Made by a program: the position numbers and the translations under genes. A DNA stretch of 50,429 nucleotides from assembly GCA_032718475.1 (NCBI GenBank), contig JAUCBJ010004019.1, forward strand, positions 1 through 50,429. Reading direction: 5' to 3'. The notes under the pieces were generated by a model that was not told where the DNA came from, did not search any database, and saw nothing but the letters and a program-made list of their open reading frames with translations. The stretch comes from Nemertoderma westbladi. Its lineage: Eukaryota; Xenacoelomorpha; Nemertodermatida; Nemertodermatidae. Shown piece by piece: positions 11,457 to 23,851 of this stretch (position 1 is the first letter of the stretch; each line of letters starts with the position of its first letter).

Positions 11457-12286
11457 GCCACGAATTTGTCGGATTAGTTGTTGAATTTCACGATGATTCT
11501 TATAATCCTAATAACATAAAGGTGGGCGACCGAGTTGTTGGTGAGATCAACGCGGCTTGTGAGGCCTCGGAACACTGTCTACCTGCCTGCAAGCTTCCTC
11601 GGAGTCATTGTCCACATCGTACCGTACTCGGAATCCTTGGGAGGGATGGTTGCTTCGCCGAATATCTAACCCTGCCTGTATGTAACCTACACCCTGTCCC
11701 TCCCGTAGTCACAGACACAGAGGCATGCTTTGTCGAACCTCTAGCCGCAGCGTCTAGGATTCTAGAACAGGTTGGGTTTACCGGGGATGTTAATGTTGCC
11801 GTTTTAGGGGACGGTAAACTAGGCATGCTAATTGCCGAGGTGCTGGCCCTGCAGCCATCCAAACTAACTCTCTTTGGTAAACATATGGAGAAGATGAATC
11901 GTTTATCTGCCAAGGTAGAACGCGTAGTCGTCAATGACATTGACCTTGCTGAATATTATAAATCGTTTGACGTTGTCGTTGATGCTACAGGTAATGAGAA
12001 CGGGTTTACTTTCGCTGTTAGATTAGTAAAACCGTTGGGTAAGATTATACTAAAAACAACATGTCATGCGAGCGACCCTGCCTTCGACGCATCTCTTTTA
12101 GTTATCGACGAGATTGTGGTCATTGGTTCGCGTTGTGGACCTTTTAAAACCGCGTTGGAGTTTCTCGAAAAGAAACTCATCAATGTCACCAAGTACTTAA
12201 CACACGAGATTGGTATTGATGATGGTTTAAGGGCTCTAGAAGTTGCTCGTTCTAACAAATGTATTAAGTGTCACATCATATTTTAA
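11457..12286 (+). CDS. Zinc-type MDR (alcohol dehydrogenase-like), exon 2 to stop
   Basis: This exon supplies residues 53-328. H54-E55 of GHEFVG are the second zinc site element, and E146 of EPLAAA is a likely further ligand or catalytic-site glutamate, as in polyol-dehydrogenase-like members. The cofactor-binding loop is G170-D-G-K-L-G175 in AVLGDGKLG, a GxGxxG Rossmann motif. Four cysteines (C87, C93, C97, C104) sit where the structural zinc lobe lies, but with spacing x5-x3-x6 instead of the usual x2-x2-x7, so structural zinc is uncertain. VVDATGNENGF matches the family's VxxATG segment. The protein (about 328 aa) is at the short end of the family, and TAA is at 12284-12286. The frame is intact, so the gene is probably functional. 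Substrate is unknown. Confidence 0.9.
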
Positions 12287-12510
12287 AAATTGTTTTGTAG
12301 TGATAATTTACCATTGCTTGAAAAATTAGAAACTTTTATCATCAATCACTCTTCATTGATTTTAGAGTACACTTACAATTATGAGTTACAGTTATACTGA
12401 AAAAGTATTTTATCCATTATTTCAATGATTGGTTTGTGGGGCGAGCCACGAAGTTGGCGGAGCCTTAGCGAATTGACACTGTTAGGGGGTGGGTCAATTT
12501 ATGCAAATAG

Positions 12511-12531
12511 TTGTCGTCGTCGTAGTTGTCG

Positions 12532-12569
<38 letters not shown>

Positions 12570-12580
12570 GTCGTCGTCGT
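12511..12580. repeat. (GTC)n microsatellite
   Basis: A GTC/TCG trinucleotide tract has scattered GTT, GTA and CAT interruptions and runs straight into the first 315-bp repeat copy. It creates an arginine-rich chance frame (12425-12631) that is not a gene. The same short GTTGTCGTCGTTA tract starts copies 2 and 3, so the expansion probably grew from the repeat's own start. Confidence 0.95.
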
Positions 12581-12706
12581 TACGATTTTGACATGCTAAT
12601 AACTTTGTCGGATTTAAAGCTGCCAAGTTGAAAATTTGTAGGTATCAATATGAGCAAAAGTTGAGATTTTTGAGAGACTTTCAGACACCATCAGTGCAAT
12701 GGTCTC

Positions 12707-13178
12707 CCGCTAGAGGGCCACATTTCTAAACATTAAATGCCCTCCCATTTCTTTGCTTTTAATCCGTTTAAGCTGAAACTTGGCAGATATGTATTAGACC
12801 ATTAGCTGTGACTTTCAAAGGAGGCGAATCCATCTGCAGTTCTCCAGTCTGCCGCTAGAGGGCCAAAGGTCTGAAAGTGAAATCGTTGTCGTCGTTACGA
12901 TTTTGACATGCTAATAACTTTGTCGGATTTAAAGCTGCCAAGTTGAAAATTTGTAGGTATCAATATGAGCTAAAGTTGAGATTTTTGAGAGACTTTCAGA
13001 CACCATCAGTGCAATGGTTTCCCGCTAGAGGGCCACATGTCTAAACATTAAATGCCCTCCCATTTCTTTGCTTTTAATCCGTTTAAGCTGAAACTTGGCA
13101 GATATGTATTAGACCATTAGCTGTGACTTTCAAAGGAGGCGAATCCATCTGCAGTTCTCCAGTCTGCCGCTAGAGGGC
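12707..13178 (+). promoter_or_regulatory. Four CTCF-like core sites (CCGCTAGAGGGC)
   Basis: Identical 12-mers lie at 12707-12718, 12852-12863, 13022-13033 and 13167-13178. They fit the general CTCF core pattern CCRCYAGRKGGC, with CCG where CCA is commoner. Decayed versions occur near 13296, 13450 and 13605. The match is by eye to a known consensus; binding is not shown. Confidence 0.3.
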
Positions 13179-13409
13179 CAAATGTCTGAAAGTGAAATCG
13201 TTGTCGTCGTTATGATATTGACATGCTTATAACTTTGTCGAATTTAAAGCTGCCAAGTTGAAAATTTGTTTTGTTGAAAATCAGTTCAACAGTCACCCGC
13301 TATAGGACTACTTTATGCCTGAAAGTGAATAGATTCTCCCGTCTCATTGATTTTAATCAGTTTAAGCTGAATCTTGCCATATATTCTGGACCACATGCTG
13401 CGTCTTTGT

Positions 13410-13432
13410 GGGGGGGGGGGGGGGGGGGGGGG
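13410..13432 (+). repeat. G23 homopolymer
   Basis: An uninterrupted run of 23 G lies inside the decayed third 315-bp copy. Length in the assembly may not be exact. Confidence 0.9.
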
Positions 13433-13630
13433 AGATTTAATCGGTCTGCCGCTATACGACGAAATTTCTGAAAGTGAGATCCGTCTCTCATTTCGTTATC
13501 CGTTATTCAAGATGAAACTTGGTCGATGTACGTATGTACTATTCATCCATAGGCTGTGTCTTTGTGGGGCTGGAGACCCTAATCCATCTTCAGTTCTTAC
13601 TATACCGCTAGAGTCAGAAATGTCTGAATA

Positions 13631-14704
13631 GAAATGAAAGAGGTAAAAAGTGATTAGGCGAAATCTGCTTAAAATTTGCTAATACAGTAATACTTTCGAA
13701 TTAGTACTTAAATTAAATTTAAGTCACGTGCTGCGCGAAGGCCCCACTTCGTGTATATTTATGCCCGTACTTGCTTTTTAACCATTAAATGATCCGTATT
13801 ACGTTATTACGTTGTATATAACGGGGGGGGGGGGGGGGGGGGGGGGGGGTTGGTGGTGGTAACGTTTTTTTTTTATTGAAATATAATGTATGTATTCATG
13901 TTTAAATTCATGATAGGGAGACTTTTCGAGACTGGTGATAACGCTTTATGAGACGGCAAATACCACCATAGGAGACAGTTAACCATCGGGGCCCTCTTCA
14001 TTTGTTTATCGAGAATAAAGAATATACAGTACTCCTTTTAGCAAAAAAATATTTAAATAGTTTGAACAACCTATAGCTTAAGATTTATATATTAGAAAGC
14101 CAATGGCTTTTTAGAAATATAGTCCATAGCACAATCAATTAAAGTTTATTTTTGGCATAACGAACCGGCGCGGCGCCCATGATGGCTAACTTTCGGATCT
14201 TTGACGCAATACAATACCCTCCTACAGTATACAGTGTATACAGTATACATACACCACCTACTTACTACATGTACCGTACCACTGTCGTAAATATCTACAT
14301 CCTTACCATACCGTTATACAGAACGTATAGTGCATACAGTGGACACTATGTGTAGACTCCTGTTGGTTTGATACGGTGCTACACTGTAATTTTCCTTGTG
14401 TTTTGAGTTGTTGCTATCGATTATACTTAGTTAATTATTTGCTTGATAATGCTTCCTGCACTAATAGTTCCTTGGCCTTGAGTTACATAGATACACAATG
14501 GGATTCAAGATTTATTAGTGCAGTAACCAACATTGGGAAAAATAAAACGTCATGTTCTCACTCTGTGAATTCATATTAGATTATTGTGTTTGTGTATTAG
14601 ATTATTTTACATTACAGAATATACTTTTTATGCATAAAACACTTAATTCATGTAAGTACGTACCTGTACGTATTATTGTCATCAATAAATCCGACTGATG
14701 CCAG
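13631..14704. other. Non-coding spacer with G27 tract
   Basis: No gene was seen. It holds a run of 27 G at 13823-13849 followed by (TGG)n and a T tract, a palindrome CTTAAATTAAATTTAAG near 13714-13730, and a short GTATAC-rich stretch near 14225-14250. The 67-codon frame at 14376-14579 has no recognisable features. Confidence 0.6.
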
Positions 14705-15815
14705 GGGCCGAGTAACTCAAAAAATCTTGAGATTGACCTTGAAACTTAATCTTGAATCTGTTTTACTAGTATTCCTATCTGAAAAATGTCAAGGTCAACC
14801 TTAAGGTAGACTTCAGATTTTTCTCAACGTAAACTTGAAATTTCAATCCGGTAACACAAAAAATCTTGACTTGAGTTGAAGCCAAGTTTCGAGATAAATT
14901 TCAAGGTAGCCATGGAGGTACCTTCAAATTTCAAGGTATCTCAAATCATTGTTTTAGCTGTTACTGTTAGCACTGCTACCGGTACCACAAATAAAGAGCC
15001 ATATTTGCAGAATGCCCCCCACCCCGAAATGTTTTTGAACTTTGAAAGCAATTATCTCTGAATGACATTTTTTCACACGAAAAATAATATCGTTTTTGTA
15101 ATTTTTTATTTTTCGGTAATTTCATAAGCTTAAATAAATTTCATCCAGTTTTCTTGATTACATAATATTTCTCCATTTTTTCCAATTATAAGTTAGAAAA
15201 AACATGGGATTTTTCTTTTTAATTTTTTTTTTTACAAAATTGGCAATTATCAGATATAGAAAATTAAAACATAAAAAGTGGCCGAAAATATGATGAAAAT
15301 GAACATGCTGGTTTCAAAAAATGTGGTATCGAAAAATATCCCCCCCCCCCCCTTTAGTACTACATTGCTCACCCCCTCACAGGCTACTGTAGTCGGTAAA
15401 CTAACTACAGCTTTCTATACAACTGTTTATAAGTTCCGTGGTGTTGGTGTGTAGGCCTACTGTGTAGGTTTAGGGGTGGGTGTTGGTGTTATCGAAATTA
15501 CCATTGCCAAAAGTGTTGCAACAGTGTGTTTAACACCTGTATTCAATAGCCCTAACTAACTGTATACTGCAGGGATTATACAATGGGTTTCACTGCATAA
15601 CCAAGTCAACTGCTTAAATAAACAAATATGTCGTCCATCTTTAATACTCAAGGTGAGCCTTGAAATTTCAAGTCTAAGTCAAGACTAAGTATTGCTTTGA
15701 GTTACCCGCTTGACTGAACTCAAGAAAAATCTTAGTCAAGGTAAAACTTGAGTTTCAAGGTGACCTTGAAGTGGATTTCAAGGTCAATCTCAAGATTTTT
15801 TGAGTTAATCGGCCC
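14705..15815. mobile_element. Non-autonomous DNA transposon, 1.1 kb, 40-bp terminal inverted repeats
   Basis: The left end 14705-14744 (GGGCCGAGTAACTCAAAAAA onward) and the inverted right end 15776-15815 agree at 39 of 40 positions; the single difference is base 8. Inside each terminus are many short CTTGA/TCAAG and AAGGTCA motifs in both orientations (14740-14960 and 15640-15780), typical of subterminal repeats that transposases bind. The centre (14960-15630) is AT-rich with a C13 tract at 15340-15352 and no transposase frame. Target-site duplication is not evident. The superfamily is unknown. Confidence 0.8.
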
Positions 15816-16056
15816 AGATTGCCATTCAAAAATAGTCCCCAGGAACGGTTAGACATCCACTACTATACACACATGGATAAAAAATAAGATAATATAAAAT
15901 AATTTTAATAAATTAAAAGTGTATCCATGACCTACTAAAGATATCCAAGATATCCTTGATGTATATCCTTTATTTGCTATTTATTTATTGCTATATCACT
16001 ATCACTGTCGATATCGATATCGCTTGAACTTGTTATTTTATTTTGTTATCGGGTGT

Positions 16057-16087
<31 letters not shown>

Positions 16088-16524
16088 CATTTTTGTTTTT
16101 TTTTATTTCATTTGAATAAGAATGTAAGGATGATTTCTAATTTTAAAAAGGCTATGCGATATATTATAGTTCTCGTGTTATCGCTGTCATTGCCTCTACT
16201 AGTTCGCCTGTCAAAATGCAGGCAGACAGGTATGTGACTATCCAGCAGCCCAATGTTCCATGGTATAACGCTAAGTGTGTGGGAAACGCCATGGTAACAC
16301 GGTCATGGGAAAACATGGTCAGTCATTTTTTATAATCTGCAATTAAGGATCCGGGATTGAAAAATCAAAAGATGTACAAAAACGCTGGTAAACTCAGAGA
16401 AATGTTAAACCGCGTTCGATTAGCACTCAGTTAGCACTCAGTTAGCACTCAGTTAGCACTCAGAATCCGGATAAGAGTCTTCCGGTGTCCCTCCTTCTTT
16501 CGTCCTTCTTTCGTCCTTCCTTGT
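15816..16524. other. Non-coding spacer before the 47-bp satellite, with G27 tract
   Basis: No gene was seen. A run of 27 G occupies 16057-16083, followed by TTAACATTTTTG and a T tract, similar in layout to the G27 tract at 13823-13849. Short TTCGTCC/TTCTTTCG tandem bits at 16490-16520 abut the satellite. Confidence 0.6.
16420..16463 (+). repeat. Four copies of TTAGCACTCAG
   Basis: An 11-bp unit is repeated four times without change. It is a young microduplication 60 bp upstream of the 47-bp satellite. Confidence 0.95.
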
Positions 16525-19500
16525 CAAAGGTGATGAAGTGTATCGTTAATAAACGGCTATATGCTGCACTACATAGGTGATGAAGTTCATCGTTAATAAA
16601 CGGCTATATGCTGCACTACAAAGGTGATGAAGTTCATCGTTAATAAACGGCTATATGCTGCACTACATAGGTGATGAAGTTCATCGTTAATAAACGGCTA
16701 TATGCTGCACTACAAAGGTGATGAAGTTCATCGTTAATAAACGGCTATATGCTGCACTACAAAGGTGATGAAGTTCATCGTTAATAAACGGCTATATGCT
16801 GCACTACAAAGGTGATGAAGTTCATCGTTAATAAACGGCTATATGCTGCACTACAAAGGTGATGAAGTTCATCGTTAATAAACGGCTATATGCTGCACTA
16901 CATAGGTGATAAAGTTCATCATTAATAAACGGCTATATGCTGCACTACAAAGGTGATGAAGTTCATCGTTAATAAACTGCTATATGCTGCACTACATAGG
17001 CGATGAAGTTCATCGTTAATAAACGGCTATATGCTGCACTACATAGGTGATGAAGTTCATCATTAATAAACGGCTATATGCTGCACTACAAAGGTGATGA
17101 AGTTCATCGTTAATAAACTGCTATATGCTGCACTACATAGGCGATGAAGTTCATCGTTAATAAACGGCTATATGCTGCACTACATAGGCGATGAAGTTCA
17201 TCGTTAATAAACGGCTATATGCTGCACTACATAGGCGATGAAGTTCATCGTTAATAAACGGCTATATGCTGAACTACATAGGCGATGAAGTTCATCGTTA
17301 ATAAACGGCTATATGCTGCACTACAAAGGTGATGAAGTTCATCGTTAATAAACGGCTATATGCTGCACTACAAAGGTGATGAAGTTCATCGTTAATAAAC
17401 GGCTATATGCTGCACTACATAGGTGATGAAGTTCATCATTAATAAACGGCTATATGCTGCACTACAAAGGTGATGAAGTTCATCGTTAATAAACTGCTAT
17501 ATGCTGCACTACATAGGCGATGAAGTTCATCGTTAATAAACGGCTATATGCTGCACTACATAGGTGATGAAGTTCATCATTAATAAACGGCTATATGCTG
17601 CACTACAAAGGTGATGAAGTTCATCGTTAATAAACTGCTATATGCTGCACTACATAGGCGATGAAGTTCATCGTTAATAAACGGCTATATGCTGCACTAC
17701 ATAGGCGATGAAGTTCATCGTTAATAAACGGCTATATGCTGCACTACATAGGCGATGAAGTTCATCGTTAATAAACGGCTATATGCTGAACTACATAGGC
17801 GATGAAGTTCATCGTTAATAAACGGCTATATGCTGCACTACATAGGCGATGAAGTTCATCGTTAATAAACGGCTATATGCTGCACTACATAGGCGATGAA
17901 GTTCATGGTTAATAAACTGCTATATGCTGCACTACATAGGCGATGAAGTTCATCGTTAATAAACGGCTATATGCTGCACTACATAGGCGATGAAGTTCAT
18001 CGTTAATAAACGGCTATATGCTGCACTACATAGGCGATGAAGTTCATCGTTAATAAACGGCTATATGCTGAACTACATAGGCGATGAAGTTCATCGTTAA
18101 TAAACGGCTATATGCTGCACTACATAGGTGATGAAGTTCATCGTTAATAAACGGCTATATGCTGCACTACAAAGGTGATGAAGTTCATCGTTAATAAGCG
18201 GCTATATGCTGCACTACAAAGGTGATGAAGTTCATCGTTAATAAACGGCTATATGCTGCACTACATAGGTGATGAAGTTCATCATTAATAAACGGCTATA
18301 TGCTGCACTACAAAGGTGATGAAGTTCATCGTTAATAAACTGCTATATGCTGCACTACATAGGCGATGAAGTTCATCGTTAATAAACGGCTATATGCTGC
18401 ACTACATAGGTGATGAAGTTCATCATTAATAAACGGCTATATGCTGCACTACAAAGGTGATGAAGTTCATCGTTAATAAACTGCTATATGCTGCACTACA
18501 TAGGCGATGAAGTTCATCGTTAATAAACGGCTATATGCTGCACTACATAGGCGATGAAGTTCATCGTTAATAAACGGCTATATGCTGCACTACAAAGGTG
18601 ATGAAGTTCATCGTTAATAAACGGCTATATGCTGCACTACAAAGGTGATGAAGTTCATCGTTAATAAACGGCTATATGCTGCACTACATAGGTGATGAAG
18701 TTCATCATTAATAAACGGCTATATGCTGCACTACAAAGGTGATGAAGTTCATCGTTAATAAACTGCTATATGCTGCACTACATAGGCGATGAAGTTCATC
18801 GTTAATAAACGGCTATATGCTGCACTACATAGGTGATGAAGTTCATCATTAATAAACGGCTATATGCTGCACTACAAAGGTGATGAAGTTCATCGTTAAT
18901 AAACTGCTATATGCTGCACTACATAGGCGATGAAGTTCATCGTTAATAAACGGCTATATGCTGCACTACATAGGCGATGAAGTTCATCGTTAATAAACGG
19001 CTATATGCTGCACTACATAGGCGATGAAGTTCATCGTTAATAAACGGCTATATGCTGCACTACATAGGCGATGAAGTTCATCGTTAATAAACGGCTATAT
19101 GCTGCACTACATAGGCGATGAAGTTCATCGTTAATAAACGGCTATATGCTGCACTACATAGGCGATGAAGTTCATCGTTAATAAACGGCTATATGCTGCC
19201 CTACAAAGGTGATGAAGTGCATCATTAATAAACGGCTATATGCTGCACTACATTGGTGATTAAGTTCATCGTTAATAAACGGCTATATGCTGCACTACAT
19301 AGGCGATGAAGTTCATCGTTAATAAACGGCTATATGCTGCACTACATAGGCGATGAAGTTCATCGTTAATAAACGGCTATATGCTGCACTACATAGGCGA
19401 TGAAGTTCATCATTAATAAACGGCTATATGCTGCCCTACAAAGGTGATGAAGTGTATCGTTAATAAACGGCTATATGCTGCACTACAAAGGTGATGAAGT

Positions 19501-22500
19501 GTATCGTTAATAAACGGCTATATGCTGCACTACATTGGTGATGAAGTTCATCGTTAATAAACGGCTATATGCTGCACTACATTGGTGATGAAGTTCATCG
19601 TTAATAAACGGCTATATGCTGCACTACATTGGTGATGAAGTTCATCGTTAATAAACGGCTATATGCTGCACTACATTGGTGATGAAGTTCATCGTTAATA
19701 AACGGCTATATGCTGCACTACATAGGTGATGAAGTGTATCGTTAATAAACGGCTATATGCTGCACTACATTGGTGATGAAGTTCATCGTTAATAAACGGC
19801 TATATGCTGCACTACATTGGTGATGAAGTTCATCGTTAATAAACGGCTATATGCTGCACTACATAGGCGATGAAGTTCATCGTTAATAAACGGCTATATG
19901 CTGCACTACATAGGCGATGAAGTTCATCGTTAATAAACGGCTATATGCTGCCCTACAAAGGTGATGAAGTTCATCGTTAATAAACGGCTATATGCTGCCC
20001 TACAAAGGTGATGAAGTGTCATCGTTAATAAACGGCTATATGCTGCACTACAAAGGTGATGAAGTGTCATCGTTAATAAACGGCTATATGCTGCACTACA
20101 AAGGTGATGAAGTGCATCGTTAATAAACGGCTATATGCTGCACTACATTGGTGATGAAGTTCATCGTTAATAAACGGCTATATGCTGCACTACATTGGTG
20201 ATGAAGTTCATCGTTAATAAACGGCTATATGCTGCCCTACAAAGGTGATGAAGTTCATCGTTAATAAACGGCTATATGCTGCACTACATAGGCGATGAAG
20301 TTCATCGTTAATAAACGGCTATATGCTGCACTACATAGGCGATGAAGTTCATCGTTAATAAACGGCTATATGCTGCCCTACAAAGGTGATGAAGTTCATC
20401 GTTAATAAACGGCTATATGCTGTCCTACAAAGGTGATGAAGTGTATCGTTAATAAACGGCTATATGCTGCACTACAAAGGTGATGAAGTTCATCGTTAAT
20501 AAACGGCTATATGCTGCCCTACAAAGGTGATGAAGTTTATCGTTAATAAACGGCTATATGCTGCCCTACAAAGGTGATGAAGTGTATCGTTAATAAACGA
20601 CTATATGCTGCACTACAAAGGTGATGAAGTTCATCGTTAATAAACGGCTATATGCTGCACTACAAAGGTGATGAAGTGCATCGTTAATAAACGGCTGTAT
20701 GCTGCACTACATAGGTGATGAAGTTCATCGTTAATAAACGGCTATATGCTGCCCTACAAAGGTGATGAAGTGTATCGTTAATAAACGGCTATATGCTGCA
20801 CTACATAGGTGATGAAGTGTATCGTTAATAAACGGCTATATGCTGCACTACATTGGTGATGAAGTTTATCGTTAATAAACGGCTATATGCTGCACTACAT
20901 TGGTGATGAAGTTCATCGTTAATAAACGGCTATATGCTGCACTACATTGGTGATGAAGTTCATCGTTAATAAACGGCTATATGCTGCACTACATAGGTGA
21001 TGAAGTGTATCGTTAATAAACGGCTATATGCTGCACTACATTGGTGATGAAGTTCATCGTTAATAAACGGCTATATGCTGCACTACAAAGGTGATGAAGT
21101 TCATCGTTAATAAACGGCTATATGCTGCACTACAAAGGTGATGAAGTTCATCGTTAATAAACGGCTATATGCTGCCCTACAAAGGTGATGAAGTTCATCG
21201 TTAATAAACGCCTATATGCTGCACTACATTGGTGATGAAGTTCATCGTTAATAAACGGCTATATGCTGCACTACATTGGTGATGAAGTTCATCGTTAATA
21301 AACGGCTATATGCTGCACTACATTGGTGATGAAGTTCATCGTTAATAAACGACTATATGCTGCACTACAAAGGTGATGAAGTTCATCGTTAATAAACGGC
21401 TATATGCTGCACTACAAAGGTGATGAAGTTCATCGTTAATAAACGGCTATATGCTGCACTACATAGGTGATGAAGTTTATCGTTAATAAACGGCTATATG
21501 CTGCACTACAAAGGTGATGAAGTTCATCGTTAATAAACGGCTATATGCTGCACTACAAAGGTGATGAAGTGCATCGTTAATAAACGGCTATATGCTGCAC
21601 TACATAGGTGATGAAGTTTATCGTTAATAAACGGCTATATGCTGCACTACAAAGGTGATAAAGTTCATCGTTAATAAACGGCTATATGCTGCACTACATA
21701 GGTGATGAAGTTTATCGTTAATAAACGGCTATATGCTGCACTACAAAGGTGATGAAGTTCATCGTTAATAAACGGCTATATGCTGCCCTACAAAGGTGAT
21801 GAAGTTCATCGTTAATAAACGGTTATATGCTGCACTACATTGGTGATGAAGTTCATCGTTAATAAACGGCTATATGCTGCACTACATTGGTGATGAAGTT
21901 CATTGTTAATAAACAGCTATATGCTGCACTACATTGGTGATGATGTTCATCGTTAATGAATGGATATATGCTGTGATGTTCATCGTTAATGAACGGCTAT
22001 ATGCTGCACTACATAGGTGATGAAGTTCATCGTTAATAAACGGCTATATGCTGCCCTACAAAGGTGATGAAGTTCATCGTTAATAAACGGCTATATGCTG
22101 CCCTACATTGGTGATGAAGTTCATCGTTAATAAACGGCTATATGCTGCACTACATTGGTGATGAAGTTCATCGTTAATAAACGGCTATATGCTGCACTAC
22201 GAAGGTGATGAAGTTCATCGTTAATAAACGGCTATATGCTGCACTACAAAGGTGATGAAGTTCATCGTTAATAAACGGCTATATGCTGCCCTACAAAGGT
22301 GATGAAGTTCATCGTTAATAAACGGCTATATGCTGCACTACATTGGTGATGAAGTTCATCGTTAATAAACGGCTATATGCTGCACTACATTGGTGCTGAA
22401 GTTCATCGTTAATAAACAGCTATATGCTGCACTACATTGGTGATGATGTTCATCGTTAATGAATGGCTATATGCTGCACTACATTGGTGATGATGTTCAT

Positions 22501-23851
22501 CGTTAATGAACGGCTATATGCTGCACTACATAGGTGATGAAGTTCATCGTTAATAAACGGCTATATGCTGCCCTACAAAGCTGATGAAGTTCATCGTTAA
22601 TAAACGGCTATATGCTGCCCTACAAAGGTGATGAAGTTCATCGTTAATAAACGGCTATATGCTGCACTACAAAGGTGATGAAGTTCATCATTAATAAACG
22701 GCTATATGCTGCCCTACAAAGGTGATGAAGTTCATCGTTAATAAACGGCTATATGCTGCACTACAAAGGTGATGAAGTGCATCGTTAATAAACGGCTATA
22801 TGCTGCCCTACAAAGGTGATGAAGTGCATCGTTAATAAACGGCTATATGCTGCCCTACAAAGGTGATGAAGTTCATCGTTAATAAACGGCTATATGCTGC
22901 ACTACAAAGGTGATGAAGTTCATCATTAATAAACGGCTATATGCTGCCCTACAAAGGTGATGAAGTTCATCGTTAATAAACGGCTATATGCTGCACTACA
23001 TTGGTGATGATGTTCATCGTTAATGAACGGCTATATGCTGCCCTACAAAGGTGATGACGTGCATCGTTAATAAACGGCTATATGTTGCACTACATAGGTG
23101 ATGAAGTGTATCGTTAATAAACGGCTATATGCTGCACTACATTGGTGATGAAGTTCATCGTTAATAAACGGCTATATGCTGCACTACATTGGTGATGATG
23201 TTCATCGTTAATGAACGGCTATATGCTGCCCTACATAGGTGATGACGTGCATCGTTAATAAACGGCTATATGTTGCACTACATAGGTGATGAAGTGTATC
23301 GTTAATAAACGGCTATATGCTGCACTACATTGGTGATGAAGTTCATCGTTAATAAACGGCTATATGCTGCACTACATTGGTGATGAAGTTCATCGTTAAT
23401 AAACGGCTATATGCTGCACTACATTGGTGATGAAGTTCATCGTTAATAAACGGCTATATGCTGCACTACATTGGTGATGAAGTTCATCGTTAATAAACGG
23501 CTATATGCTGCACTACATAGGTGATGAAGTGTATCGTTAATAAACGGCTATATGCTGCACTACATTGGTGATGAAGTTCATCGTTAATAAACGGCTATAT
23601 GCTGCACTACATTGGTGATGAAGTTCATCGTTAATAAACGGCTATATGCTGCACTACAAAGGTGATGAAGTGTATCGTTAATAAACGGCTATATGCTGCC
23701 CTACAAAGGTGATGAAGTTCATCGTTAATAAACGGTTATATGCTGCACTACATTGGTGATGAAGTTCAGCGTTAATAAACGCCTATATGCTGCACTACAT
23801 TGGTGATGAAGTTCATCGTTAATAAACAGCTATATGCTGCACTACATTGGT

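Larger units (their letters stand above)
12572..13630 (+). repeat. 315-bp tandem repeat, two good copies plus decayed copies
   Basis: Equivalent points fall at 12581, 12896 and 13211, exactly 315 bp apart. Copies 1 and 2 are nearly identical; copy 3, and what follows to about 13630, is strongly diverged and interrupted by a 23-base G tract. Each unit holds two sub-blocks of the type GTTTAAGCTGAAACTTGG plus CCGCTAGAGGGC, 145 and 170 bp apart, so the unit is itself an old dimer. No protein is encoded. Confidence 0.92.

Noticed and set aside
12425-12631. Arginine-rich small protein
   Set aside because: It is a translation of the GTC microsatellite.
13271-13631. Two small glycine-run frames
   Set aside because: Both are products of the G23 tract inside a decayed repeat copy.
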